A DNA stretch of 64,000 nt from Saururus chinensis (lineage: Eukaryota > Streptophyta > Magnoliopsida > Piperales > Saururaceae), in contig CP141143.1 in assembly GCA_035235625.1 (NCBI GenBank), positions 44,811,178-44,875,177 of the forward strand, written 5' to 3'. Shown piece after piece: positions 37,854 through 48,646 of this stretch. Positions within the stretch are counted from its first letter, which is position 1. Each line of letters opens with the position of its first letter. The translations under genes were made by a program, and so were the position numbers. Under the pieces are notes generated by a model. It worked only from the letters and a program-made list of their open reading frames with translations. It did no database searches and had not been told where the DNA came from.

Positions 37854-40099
37854 TCATAATCTCCTATGTCCTCGACCTCATCCTCGACGGTGGTGTACGA
37901 GCTCCTCATGATTTGCCTCTAGCTCTGGCTGTGGCTCGGCTACGACTCCAGGTCCAGCTCTGGCTCTGGCACCGGCTCAGCATAAGTAATAGATGGTACA
38001 ACACGAGCTGGCCGATGTCGTCTATAATATAAAATCAGATCTGGCTGAGCTACATGTGCAGTATCCAGAAATGAACAACCTAGAGGAGAGCTATACGCTG
38101 CTGATGATGATGGAATATTAGGGCATGAAGAGTGCATCGGCTACATCTTAGTGGCCTCGTCGACAGGATAATCTCGATGAACATCTGTGATCACCAAATG
38201 AAGCAGTGGCAAGCTACGAAGGACATCATCAGACTCTCTAATCACTGACTGACATGCTTCCTCGCGCGAAGTACAGGTGATAAGTGCATCGGTCAAATGC
38301 GCATGCGTACATCGAACTAGACGAAGCTATAAAAAAATAAACTAAATATTAGATAAACAATTAAAACGAAATAAGAAAATAATATATGCCTTAATTAACA
38401 AAGTTGTACTTACTAGAGCTGCCTCAGACGCTCCCCTAGGCTGATATGTCATCTCCTCTACATCATCGCGCGGTAAAATATATCGTCATGTAATCGGTAA
38501 ATACCACTGCATATAAGCACTAAGAACGTCTCGCAATGTCGTAGCCATCTCCCCTCTAACAGTGGCTCTCCTATCCTCCCATCGAGCAATATATGACGCA
38601 TGATGTATAGCCCAGTCAGTAATATGGCGGCCCTGTCGAGTGATGCGATGGACAAACTTGACGATAGAAGGTGGGACCCATTGCTCTAGGTTAAACTGGA
38701 GCATTACACGATCCGGCACATACATCTCTATAATCTCGTAACATATTAATGGAGTTCGAGATAGCCACACCTCTCGACCATTAGTGCATATGGGAGGTAA
38801 CGCAGCCAACACGTCCTCTGTGTACGGCTGCCAAATAATCTATACAATATATAAAGATAATTTAGTTTGAAAAATGACAATTTTTTTTAAAATCATTACA
38901 TAAATAAGTTCAACAGGACAATAAAATTACCTGGTATGGCCACTGGTGGTCTAACTCCCCTCTGTATAGACGGAGTACTCCTTGTGGATTTTCGGTTCTC
39001 TTTTTCCGAACATTCCACCTTAAGGAGTTAAATTAAAAAAATAAGTTCAACATATGTATATAAAATGTTGCTAAAAAATTAACGTGGTAAACATAAATAT
39101 AACCTACCTCGCCCCTAATGGAGCACCCTCGACCAAGCGACCCATCTCAGCACTTGTTCGTCCGATGTGTAAGTGCTCCCACGACCATAACTATATCAGA
39201 AAATATGATAACAAATATTACAATTAAAGAATTATACGTGACTAAAACACCATGTAAAGTTACACAATTAATTACCTGAAGAAGGGTCAGACAACCCGCA
39301 ATCCCCGAGGTCATGGCCTAGCATGCTTTCCCTAACTTTTGGTATAAAAATGCGAGAGTAGCACTGCCCCATGAATAAGTACCAGCCATGTCAAAGTCGG
39401 CAAGGAGGGAGAGATATGAAACATGCACGTGGCTGCTCGTGGTATCCGCAAATATTGTGGCTCCAAGTAAATGTAATAGATAGGCTCGTGCATGCTGCTC
39501 GATAACTATCATTGTAGCATCGGCTGGGAGCTCGCGAAACTCTTGTAAGAGCCATCGTAGGCTCACTCGGCTACCATGCATCACTGTAGTAGGAGGAGCT
39601 CTACCAAGAAGTCTAACTAATATATCCATATGCGCTCCTCTTGTTGTGCCTATCACAGGACGTCCATCGATATGAAGTCCTAATAGAACTGCCACATCCA
39701 TGAGAGTGATGGACATCTCTCCATATGATAAATAAAACGTCTGAGTCTCCCTCCTCCATCTCTCAATAAGAGCTGTCAATAGAAGCCGATCAAGACAGAC
39801 GTACTGTAGATGAATGAATAGCTGAAATCCGCTCGCTCGATATAAGGTAAAATACGCTCGTCTATGGGCCAATGGCAGAGATATTTAAAATGTTTGGTGC
39901 ACTTAAGGCACCTGATGTCCTATAATAAAATTTAAAATTATAACATAGCGTACTATATCGTCCAAAAAATGAAACAAATTTTATAAAAAATTTATCATAC
40001 CTCTCCTCTCCAAATAGCAGCAGACCTATGTGACTCCTGCTGTCCGAGTAGGGAAGTGTCACTCAGGCCTGGCCCGTAACAAGGCTCTGCATGATCCAT
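37854..40099 (-). pseudogene. Plant mobile domain (PMD, MAIN-like) gene carried by the MULE
   Basis: PMD proteins occur as host factors (MAIN and MAIL1 in Arabidopsis, linked to silencing and genome stability) and inside plant transposons. Six exons with GT-AG introns fit: 40099-40001, 39919-39276, 39190-39108, 39018-38931, 38839-38414 and 38326-37854. The start MDHAEPCYGPG is typical. The domain core is clear: LTALIERWRRETQTFYLSYG, EMSITLMDVAVLLGLHIDGR, TYSWGSATLAFLYQKLGKA, then LWSWEHLHIGR, WQPYTEDVLAALPP and RQGRHITDWAIHHASYIARW. The C-terminus is Pro/Glu-rich (EPVPEPELDLE) and ends in a basic RGxGRGHRRL tail with stop at 37854. Breaks include a frame change early in exon 2 and in-frame stops in exons 2, 5 and 6. 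Its start lies only about 100 bp after the transposase stop, with an acceptor-like TTTTTTTCAG in between, hinting at a leader intron. Confidence 0.82.
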
Positions 40100-40196
40100 A
40101 TTATCTGAAAAAAAATTAAGATCATATTATTAATCGAAATGAACACATGCGTACGTGACTAAAAATATAGAATAAATAAAGAGGTTGATTATATGT

Positions 40197-43036
40197 TTAC
40201 CAATCAACAGGAGGGTTTTTACATGATTTACTATTATGCCCACTTTGTTTACACCTCCCACATTTATATCTTCCTCTACCATCTCTCTCTATTGTTCTAT
40301 GGTCCATTGTATTCCTAATGCGAACAGACCGTGGGCGACCTGGTTGCCTTGTTGCTATCGGAGGGTATAACACAAAAGGTATATCCCTCTCCTAATACTC
40401 CTGACCACAAGGAGAATAAAATTCTGCGGAGTACACATTTTTATAAGTAGAAGATGTGAAAAATAGTGATGCTTGGATTGGCTCCCGCCGCTTTGCCCAC
40501 ACAGCAATAAGGTGCGAGCAAGGATAACCATAAACCTGAGGGATGTTGCATGTACAAGTATGCATCGCAGCATTTACCATAACCTTTCGGGCATGAATTG
40601 ATGTCACTTCGTACTGACCCCTGTTGATCCTATTAATTATACTCCCCAATTTTTCTTGTTTGCTCTCTCAATATAGCTTCCACTCTGGGAGTATACGGGG
40701 TGGCCATGGCAGAGGCAGCAGAAGATCATTTAACAAAAAATTTTATGAGCCGATAAAAGATAGCTTACACTAAAGCCTCCATGGGTAAACCTCATGCCCC
40801 CTTCAAGACACTATTAAAACTTTCAGCCATATTTGTAGTCGTCATACCAAATGTCATAAAACCATCGTGGGCAAGGGACCACTGTGTAGGATGCAATTCT
40901 CCACCTAATAGGAGATGTTTTGCCCTAGGACTCTCTTGACCAATCAAGTCCATTTTAGCATCAAACTTTTCTATTGTAAGTGCACAAGCTGCTACCCCAA
41001 TCAAGTCCTTCAGTGTATCATTTTTGAACTCCTTCATAAAATTTGCTTTTATGTGACGGATGCAATAACGATGGTGGTAATCCGGCTGCGGAAGAACCTC
41101 AGGCACGACCTTCTGAAGCCCCTTATGTCGATCTTAAAAAATGACGATGTTCATCATGCCCATCAGTACATGATCCCTCAGTTCCATTAGAAACCATTTT
41201 CAATTATCTTCCTTCCCGACAAGCCCGAATGCTAGAGGAAATAACCCATTGTTTCCATATATAGCCGTTGCAGCCATAAGAGCACCGGGGTATCTGCCAT
41301 ACAAGTGAGTCGCATCAACACCAATCACAGGGATGTAATGTCGGAACCCCGCTTTAGACTACCCAAATGCCCAAAACCACCGCGTAAATCTCCTACAAGT
41401 GCCACCATCTGCACGAGGTACTACATCATCCTCTAAGAGGTAGTAGGTGCCAGGATTCGCTTCTTGCACCGCCCTTAGGTACATTGGCAACAATTTATAC
41501 GATTCTACCCAATCTCCATAAGTAGCCTTGATCGCCATATTCCTTACTGCCCATGCTTTCTTATAAGATATGTCAACATGGTACTTCTCCTTCATTCTTT
41601 GAATAATATCCCCTGGTGTAAGAGTTAATTCGGCTTGGATAGCGGGCATTATGACCTTCGAAATAAAGGAGGCACTGCACTGCCTATGATCTGTGCTAAG
41701 TTGGGCATTCCGACATGTATGGTAACCTTTGTACGTCTTCAATTTAAAGTACCCACCACCCCTTTTTATTGAGCCATGCACTCTTCAAGGGCAAGTGCTA
41801 TCAATGCACTTCATTGTATACTCTGACAAATTTGTTCGTACAACCTTGTATTTGACATGATTTTGAATGCAAAACTCTTACAAGGCTATAACAAATGCTT
41901 CCTTATTCTCAAAGATGTAGCCAACATATAACTCATCTTCGTTTTGTTAGTCCATATCCATTGTAGAATTAACTGCCGCATCTATCTCCTCATCTGTGAT
42001 GTGTGCATAAAGTGGCTCCACTTCATAGTACGCGGCTCTTCATCATCTACATTCATATCATTTCCAACAATAGCATTGTCTACCGCATCATCCCCCTCGC
42101 CGTCAACCATCTGTTGAGCAGTTTCTTCACCTCTAACCCCTTCTACATTCATGTCAGAATCTTCTCCACTTACTTCGTCAATATTATCTTCACCTTCATT
42201 AGCCTCAGTTTCACCAATATCTTCACCGTGGACATATCCCCCCCTACATATAAACATCGCATATGTATTAAATTTCATATGCCTAAAAAAGTTATATTCA
42301 TTTATAAATATATATTTCACCTTTGATTGGATGGTCGAGCATCAGTATGACCAACATACGTGTAGGGGTAATGAATGCCCATCGAACTTTTAATTTCATA
42401 CCATGCACCGCTTTGAGACATTTGAACACTAAATGGATCGTGTGCATACGTCATGGACCTTCCATGTAACACACAAAATCTCAAAATTTAGCCAAACATA
42501 TTTTCATTAATAATTATAAGATTCAAAACGTATTCACAACTAAATCAACCTTACCTCCAATTCGGTCCACTTCCATCGTAAATAGGGGCAGACGACCTAT
42601 GACGTTCATTTGAAGCTACAGTCATAGATAAATTTCCTTCTTCTTCATCGTCCACCGGCATTTGCATATGTCTTTCATTGGTCACATTTCTATCCGAGCT
42701 CCTGTGTGAGCTCCTATGCGAGCTCCTATGTGAACTAGTTCACCTTTCACTAGGCACTCGGGCCTCTTTTTCGAGAAATAACTCGAAACAAATTACGTGA
42801 CGTGATTGGTGAAACATAAAACCCATTGATGTATCATCATTTATGCATATTAATGTAATCCTCGATGCGTACGACAGAATATTACATTTGATAGTAATTT
42901 TCCATCTTCTTCGATCCCACCCAACCTTGTTTGCTACTTGCATCTCAAATTCATCATACATTGATGGTTTCTTAATTAATAATCCTTCTGTGCGTCCGTC
43001 ATAGGTAAGTAATAAACTAACCAATTCTTGTGCCAT
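40197..43036 (-). pseudogene. MULE transposase (MuDR-like, DDE, SWIM zinc finger)
   Basis: The MULE transposase cuts and inserts the element through its inverted repeats. Probable exons are 43036-42555, 42458-42321 and 42243-40197 (GT-AG). Parts in order: an N-terminal region starting MAQELVSLLLTYDGRTEG; an acidic linker (EDIGETEANEGEDNIDEV); a MuDR DNA-binding region (CNAQ-like; GGYFKLKTYKGYHTCRNAQ, ISYKKAWAVRNMAI); the DDE core with Asp in PVIGVDATHLYGRYPGAL (about 41314), Asp in DRHKGLQ (about 41131) and Glu in TTNMAESFNSVLKGA (about 40822); a SWIM finger CTCNIPQVYGYPCSHLIAVW (40556-40512 for the ligands); and a CCHC knuckle (CGRCKQSGHNSKSC) before the stop at 40197. All three catalytic residues remain, but about ten in-frame stops and at least one frame change near 42010 make it inactive. 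An Asp-stop pattern also breaks the linker. Confidence 0.88.
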
Positions 43037-43769
43037 TTCTATTCAATTAATTCATAAACAATAAATTAAATTAATATTAGATTAAGCAAACTAATACTAA
43101 CATTTACCCTAACCAAACTATTGCTAACTCATATTCTCTACTAAATTAAGCTTTAATTTTAAATAAAAATATCAGTCAATAGAGGCATAAAATACCACAA
43201 CAATATTCTAATAGATTTACCAAGTATATAAGCATATCACGAGGACTTTAAATTAATGAGCAAATTTCCATAACAATGAAATTACACAATTGATGCGATA
43301 AAGCATACAATGTCACAAACAATATAAGCAGTAAAAAAAAGCAGCTATCTAAAGCCACTCAACAAAAAATGCTCATTTTTAACTAAACCATCCAAATCAC
43401 ATGTTACACCAAAATACCGAATTAATGTCACAAACCATGCAATGTCACAAACCATAATCTCTAGACACGCAGCAAATATTTAATTTAAATACTTTCAATC
43501 AACACACTTTTAAAGCAATTATTAAAATAAATGATAGAATTAGGTTACCACAGAATGGGTGTGAAATTGGCGCGGTTAGAATGGGGGCCGACGGCAAAGG
43601 CGGCGGGGAGGAGGCAGGACCGGCGGCAGATTGGAGGAGGTGAGACTGGCGGCAGGCTGGACGACAAAAGCCTAGAGGCAGCGAAGCGAAACGCTGGAAG
43701 AAATGACTGGAACTGGAAACCCGACTGGAGGCGGAGCGGTTTGGCGAGTTAAAACGATGTTGATTTCGT
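43037..43769. other. 5' leader region of the MULE transposase gene, with a GC-rich patch
   Basis: 43037-43540 is AT-rich without a gene. 43555-43745 is strikingly GC-rich (GGCGGCGGGGAGGAGGCAGG) and abuts the right inverted repeat. It lies upstream of the transposase start and probably belongs to its promoter and untranslated leader. A plus-strand open frame of 73 codons here (43531-43752) looks like a reading of low-complexity GC sequence. Confidence 0.4.
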
Positions 43770-44147
43770 CGTTCTGAATGACGATATCATTGATTTCGTC
43801 GTTCTGAACGACGAAATCAGTATTGCCACTAAGACCGAAGTACGAAATGGGACAAGTGTGGCAGTTTCGTCATTCAGAACGACAAAATAAACTTAAGTTG
43901 ATTTCGTCAATCAGAACGATGAAACCGGTTCAACTTAAACCGGTTTCGTCGTTTAGAAGGACGAAATCAGCTTAAAACCAATTTCGTCCTTCTAAACGAC
44001 GAAATCAACTTAAAAATTAAAAAAAAAAGCCACACAGGCACTAGTTGCTTGGTTGGCGCCTGTGTGGCAAAAAGGAACACTACTTTGGGAAATATTTCCC
44101 AAAGTGGTTTATTTGGTAAATATTTTTATTATTTGAAAAATTGTAAA
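43770..44147. repeat. Right terminal inverted repeat of the MULE
   Basis: Mirror of 37289-37665, including GGTTGGCGCCTGTGTGGCAA and CTTTGGGAAATATTTCCCAA. It contains a 27-bp palindrome at 43792-43818 (13-bp arms GATTTCGTCGTTC and GAACGACGAAATC around one base). Divergence between the two repeats is visible in small indels and substitutions. Confidence 0.9.
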
Positions 44148-44442
44148 GAGCTAAAGTCTCTCTATTAGCATAGGGTGATCAAATCAAAAGGTAGAGTTGA
44201 CTAATTCATGACATGCATAGCCTTGAAGCCTATTTGGTTCAAGTTATTAAGCCTGAGGGGTGCTTTAACGCCTAGTGCCCTGAGCCAACTGAATTGGGAG
44301 TCACTGGCCTAATACTTGTTACATGGATCTTATATAAAGCTTAAAAAGGCTAAGCCTTGGACATGTCATATGAGATGAGCATAAAATTCTAGTAGGACAT
44401 TATGCAATTATATCCTGAATGAGTTGTCAGGTGATCTAGGGT
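44148..44442 (+). mobile_element. Scrap of Athila-like internal sequence
   Basis: It matches 26095-26415 in the large Athila-like element, for example TTATTAAGCCTGAGGGGTG and TAAAATTCTAGTAGGACATT. It lies between the MULE's right end and the satellite, without LTRs. It is a fossil fragment of another copy. Confidence 0.85.
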
Positions 44443-47400
44443 AAGCTTTACAAATGTTAATTTGATTTGTAAATACAAATGTAACAAATGAATGGGAGGT
44501 CTCTTTAAACTTTAAACAATATAACGACTTGTACACATTCTTAACGAACCTTAGTTTTAATCGATTAAAATGATTTAACTTGACCAAATGTGGTCCAATT
44601 GGTTCTTCGTTTAGTTCATTTGATTCATTCTTATAAACATAGAAAATGAGTACATACTCATATAAAATAATTAAATACACAATGGTGATGAGATTTGGTG
44701 TGTTGTTTGAAATTTATTTAAGCAAATGAAATTATATAAGTCTAGGAAGATCGGTCAAATTGTGGTATCACTTTGTAAATTCGATTCGTTATTACAAACG
44801 TAAGAAATGAATGGGAGTTCTTTTCAAACTTTAAACGATATAACCATTTGTGTACATTCTTAAAGAACTTTGTTTTTAATCATTTAAACTGATATAACTC
44901 GACCAAAAGTGGACAAATTTTTTCATCAATTAGTGCATTTGATTTATACTTACGAACTTAGCAAATGAGTATGTCTGTTTTTTTAAACAAATTAAATACA
45001 CATTCCTGACAAGCTTTGGTGCTTTATTCTAAATCTAGTCAAGCAAATGAAACCAATTAAGTTAAGGAATATTGGTTAAAAGGATATATAACTTGACCAA
45101 AATCATTGTAATTGGTTCGTCATTTAAAGCATTTTAATCAATCTTACAAACTGAACAAATGATTATGTATTTATTTAAAATAATTAAATAGACTTTTGTG
45201 ACGAGCTTTGGCACTTTGTTTTAAATCTACTTAAGAGAATGAAATCTTATAACATAAGGAAGAATGATCAAATTGTGGTATCACTTTATCCATTTTATTT
45301 TTTATTATGCACGTAAAAAGGAATGAGAGGTCTCTTTAAACATTAAAGGATTTAACCATTTGTTCACATTCTTAACGAACTTATGTTTTAATAAATTAAA
45401 ATATTATAACTTGACGAAAAGTTGTCTGATTGGTTCCTCGTTTAGTACGCTTGATTTATTCTTGCGAACTTATCACATAAGTACATATTTATAACAAACA
45501 ATTAAGCTCACATTTGTGACGAGCTTTGGTGCTTTATTCTAAATCTAGTTAAGCAAATGATATCTTATAAGTTATCGAAGAATGATCAAATTGTTTAATC
45601 AGTTTGTCAATTTGATTCGTAATTACGAACATAAAAAAAGAATGAGAGGTCTCTATAAACTTTAAATGATATAACAATTTGTAAACATTAATAAAGAAGT
45701 TTAGTTTTAATCGATTAAAAGCATATAACTTGACAAAAAGTGGTATGATTGGTTCGTCGTTTAGTGTGTTTCAATCATTCTTACAAATGTAGCAAATGAG
45801 TATGTATTTATTTAAACCAATTAAATGGACTTTTGTGATGAGCTTTGGTGCTTTGTTTAAAATATAGTTAAGCGAATGAAATCATATTAGTTAAGGAAGA
45901 TTGGTCAAATTGTGGTATCACATTGATAATTTGATTTGTTATTACAAACATAACAAATGAATGGGAGGTCACTTTAAACTTAAAATGACATAATATTTTG
46001 TTCAGATTCTTAACGAACTTCGGTTTTAATTGATTAAAATGATATAACTTGACCAAAATTTGTATTATTGGTTCGTTGTTTAGTGCGTTTGATTCATACC
46101 TACAAACGTAGCAAATGAGTATGTATTTATTTAATATAATTAAATACACATTCCTGACGAGCTTTGGTGCTTTATTATAAATCTAGTTAAGCAAATTAAA
46201 TCATATAACTTAAGGAAGATTGATGAAATTGTGGTATCACTTTGTCCATTTCATTCATTGTTAAGCACATAACAAATAAAAAGGAGGTTTCTTTAAACAT
46301 TAAAGGATATAATGATTTATACATATTCTTAACGAACTTCGGTTTTAATCAATTAGATGGATATAACTCAACAAAAAGTGTTGCGATCGATTTGTCGTTT
46401 AGTGCATTTGAATCATTCTTACCAACTTAGAAAAGGTGTATGCATTTATTTAAACTAATTAAATAGATATTTGTGATGAGCTTTGGTGCTTTATTCTACC
46501 TCTATTTAAGCGAATGAAAGTAGATAAGTTAAGGGAGAATGGTCAGATTATTGTATAACTTTATCCATTTAATTTGTGATTAAAAACATAACAAATGAAT
46601 GGGTGGTCTTTTTAATCTCTAAAGGAAACCACAATTTGTGCACATTCTTCACGAACTTCAGTTCAAAGCGATTCAAATAATATAACTTGAACAAATACCC
46701 AATTGTTTCCTCGTTTAGTACGTTTGATTTGTTCTTATGAACTTACCAAATAAGTACGCATTTATATAAAACAATTAAATATACATTTGTGACGAGCTTT
46801 TGTGCTTTATTATAAATCTAGTTAAGCAAATAGAATGATATAAGTTAAGGAAGAACAATCAAATTGTTGTATCACCTTCTCCATTTAATTCCTTATTACA
46901 AACGTGAAAAATTAATAGGATGTCTCTTTAAACATTAAACGATATAATGATTTCTGCATATTCTTAATGAACTTTAGTTTTAATCGATTAAAAGGATATA
47001 ACTTAACGAAAAGTGGTCCGAGTGGTTCATCGTTTAGTGTGTTTAAATCATTCTCATGAACATAGAAAATGAGTATGTATTTATATAAAAAAATTAAATA
47101 AACATTCGTGATGGGCTTTAGTGCTTTGCTCGAAACCTAATTAAGCAAATGAAATCATATAGGTTAAGGAAGAATATAACTTTACCAAAAGTTGGAGGTT
47201 CCATTAAACTTTAAAGGATTTTACAATTTTTGCACATTCTTAATGAACTTCGGTTTTATTTGATTAAAAGAATATAACTTTACCAAAAGTGGACCGATTA
47301 GTTTGTCGTTTAGTGAGTTTGATTCATTCTTACGAACATAGAAAATGAGTACATATTTCTTTTAAACAATTCAATATATATTCGTTACAACTTTCAGTGC

Positions 47401-48646
47401 TTTATTCTAAATATGTATTCATTACGAGCTTCGGTACTTTGTTTGAAATGAAGTTTAGGAAGAACGATAAAATTCTTGTATCGTTTTTCAATTTGATTCA
47501 TTATTACGAATGTAACAAATAAATGAGAGGTCTATTTAAACTTTAAATAATGTAACTTGACAAAAGTTGTCCAATTGGTTCGTCGTTTATTGCATTTTTT
47601 TCAAGCTTACAAACTTAGAAAATAAGTACGTCTTTATTTAAAATAATTAAATACACATTCGTAACGAGCTTTCGTACTTTATTTTAAATGTAGTTATGCG
47701 AATCAAAATAATATATCTTGAGGAGGATCGGTCAAATTGTGGTATCATTTTTACTATTTGAATACTTATTACGAACATAATAAATTAATGGGAGGTCCCT
47801 TTATACTTTAAACAATTTAACGGTTTGTGCACATTCTTAACGAACTTCAGTTTTAATCGATTAAAAGGATATAACTTCACCAAAAATGGTCAAATTGGTA
47901 TATTGTTTAGTGCATTTGAATCTTTTTTACAAACTTAGCAAATGAGTATGTATTTATTTAAAATAATTAAATACACATTCATGATGGGCTTTAGTGCTTT
48001 GTTCGAAATCTAATTAAGCAAATGAAATCATATAGGTTAGGGATGATTTGTCAAATTGTGGTATCACTTTATAAATTTGATTTGTTATTACGAATGTAAG
48101 AAAGGAATGAGAAGAGATTTTAAACTTTAAACGATAGAATGATTTAAGCACATTCTTAAAAGACTTTGGTTTTAATCGACTAAAAATATATAAGTTCACC
48201 AAAACTTTTATGATTGGTTCAACATTCAGTGCGTTTGATTCTTTCTTACAAACCTAACAAATGAGTCATATTTATATAAAATAATTAAACAAACATTGGT
48301 GATGAGCGTTGTTGTTTTGATCTAAATCTAGATAAGCAAATGAGATAATATAAGTTTAGGAAGATTGGTCAAATTGTTGTACCACTTTCTCCATTTAATT
48401 AGTTATTACGTATGAAACAAACTAGTTGGAGGTCTCATTAAACTTTAAAGGATTTTACGATTTGTGCACATTCTTAACTAACTTCGGTTTTATTCAATTA
48501 AAAGGATATAACTTCACCAAAAATGGTCAAATTGGTACATCGTTTAGTGCATTTAAATCTTTTTTACAAACTTAGCAAATGAGTATGTATTTATTTAAAA
48601 CAATTAAATACACATTCGTGATGGGCTTTAGTGCTTTGTTCCAAAT
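44443..48646 (+). repeat. 315-bp satellite array, block 5
   Basis: About 13 monomers in the usual orientation. From about 47100 on the monomers belong to a higher-order pattern that continues after the next LTR. Its end, CAAAT (48642-48646), faces GAAAT at 52190-52194 as an aged target duplication. Confidence 0.95.
47100..48646 (+). repeat. Higher-order satellite pattern, interrupted by the family B LTR
   Basis: Distinct monomer types recur in order: A (GATGGGCTTTAGTGCTTTG with AATCTAATTAAGCAAATG), B (TTTAAAGGATTTTAC and a GTATTCATTACG doublet), C (CTTTAAATAATGTAACTTGA and a TTTTTTTCAAG run) and D (TTGAGGAGGATCGGTCAAAT with TTTTTACTATTT). The series is seen near 47110-47985, in shortened form near 47985-48640, and again at 52190-53328. 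Confidence 0.7.

Larger units (their letters stand above)
37289..44147 (-). mobile_element. Mutator-like transposon (MULE) with long inverted repeats, two genes
   Basis: About 6.9 kb bounded by long terminal inverted repeats of about 370 bp, with two minus-strand genes in tandem: a MULE transposase and a plant mobile domain gene. The outermost matched block is ACCAAATAAACCACTTTGGG with GAAATATTTCCCAAA; beyond it the two ends drift in AT-rich sequence, so exact tips and the expected 9-bp target duplication are not resolved. The left flank is satellite, cut within TAATTAAATA. The right flank is a retroelement scrap, so the flanks do not rejoin simply. Both genes carry breaks, so it cannot move by itself now. 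Its GC content is clearly higher than that of the satellite around it. Confidence 0.88.

Noticed and set aside
40915-41190. Plus-strand open frame of 91 codons
   Set aside because: Antisense shadow of the transposase catalytic region.
42003-42393. Plus-strand open frames opposite the transposase linker
   Set aside because: They are antisense shadows of the acidic linker and adjacent exon of the transposase.
43531-43752. Plus-strand open frame with GC-rich, Arg/Gly-rich reading
   Set aside because: Low-complexity GC patch antisense to the transposase leader, with no recognisable domain.
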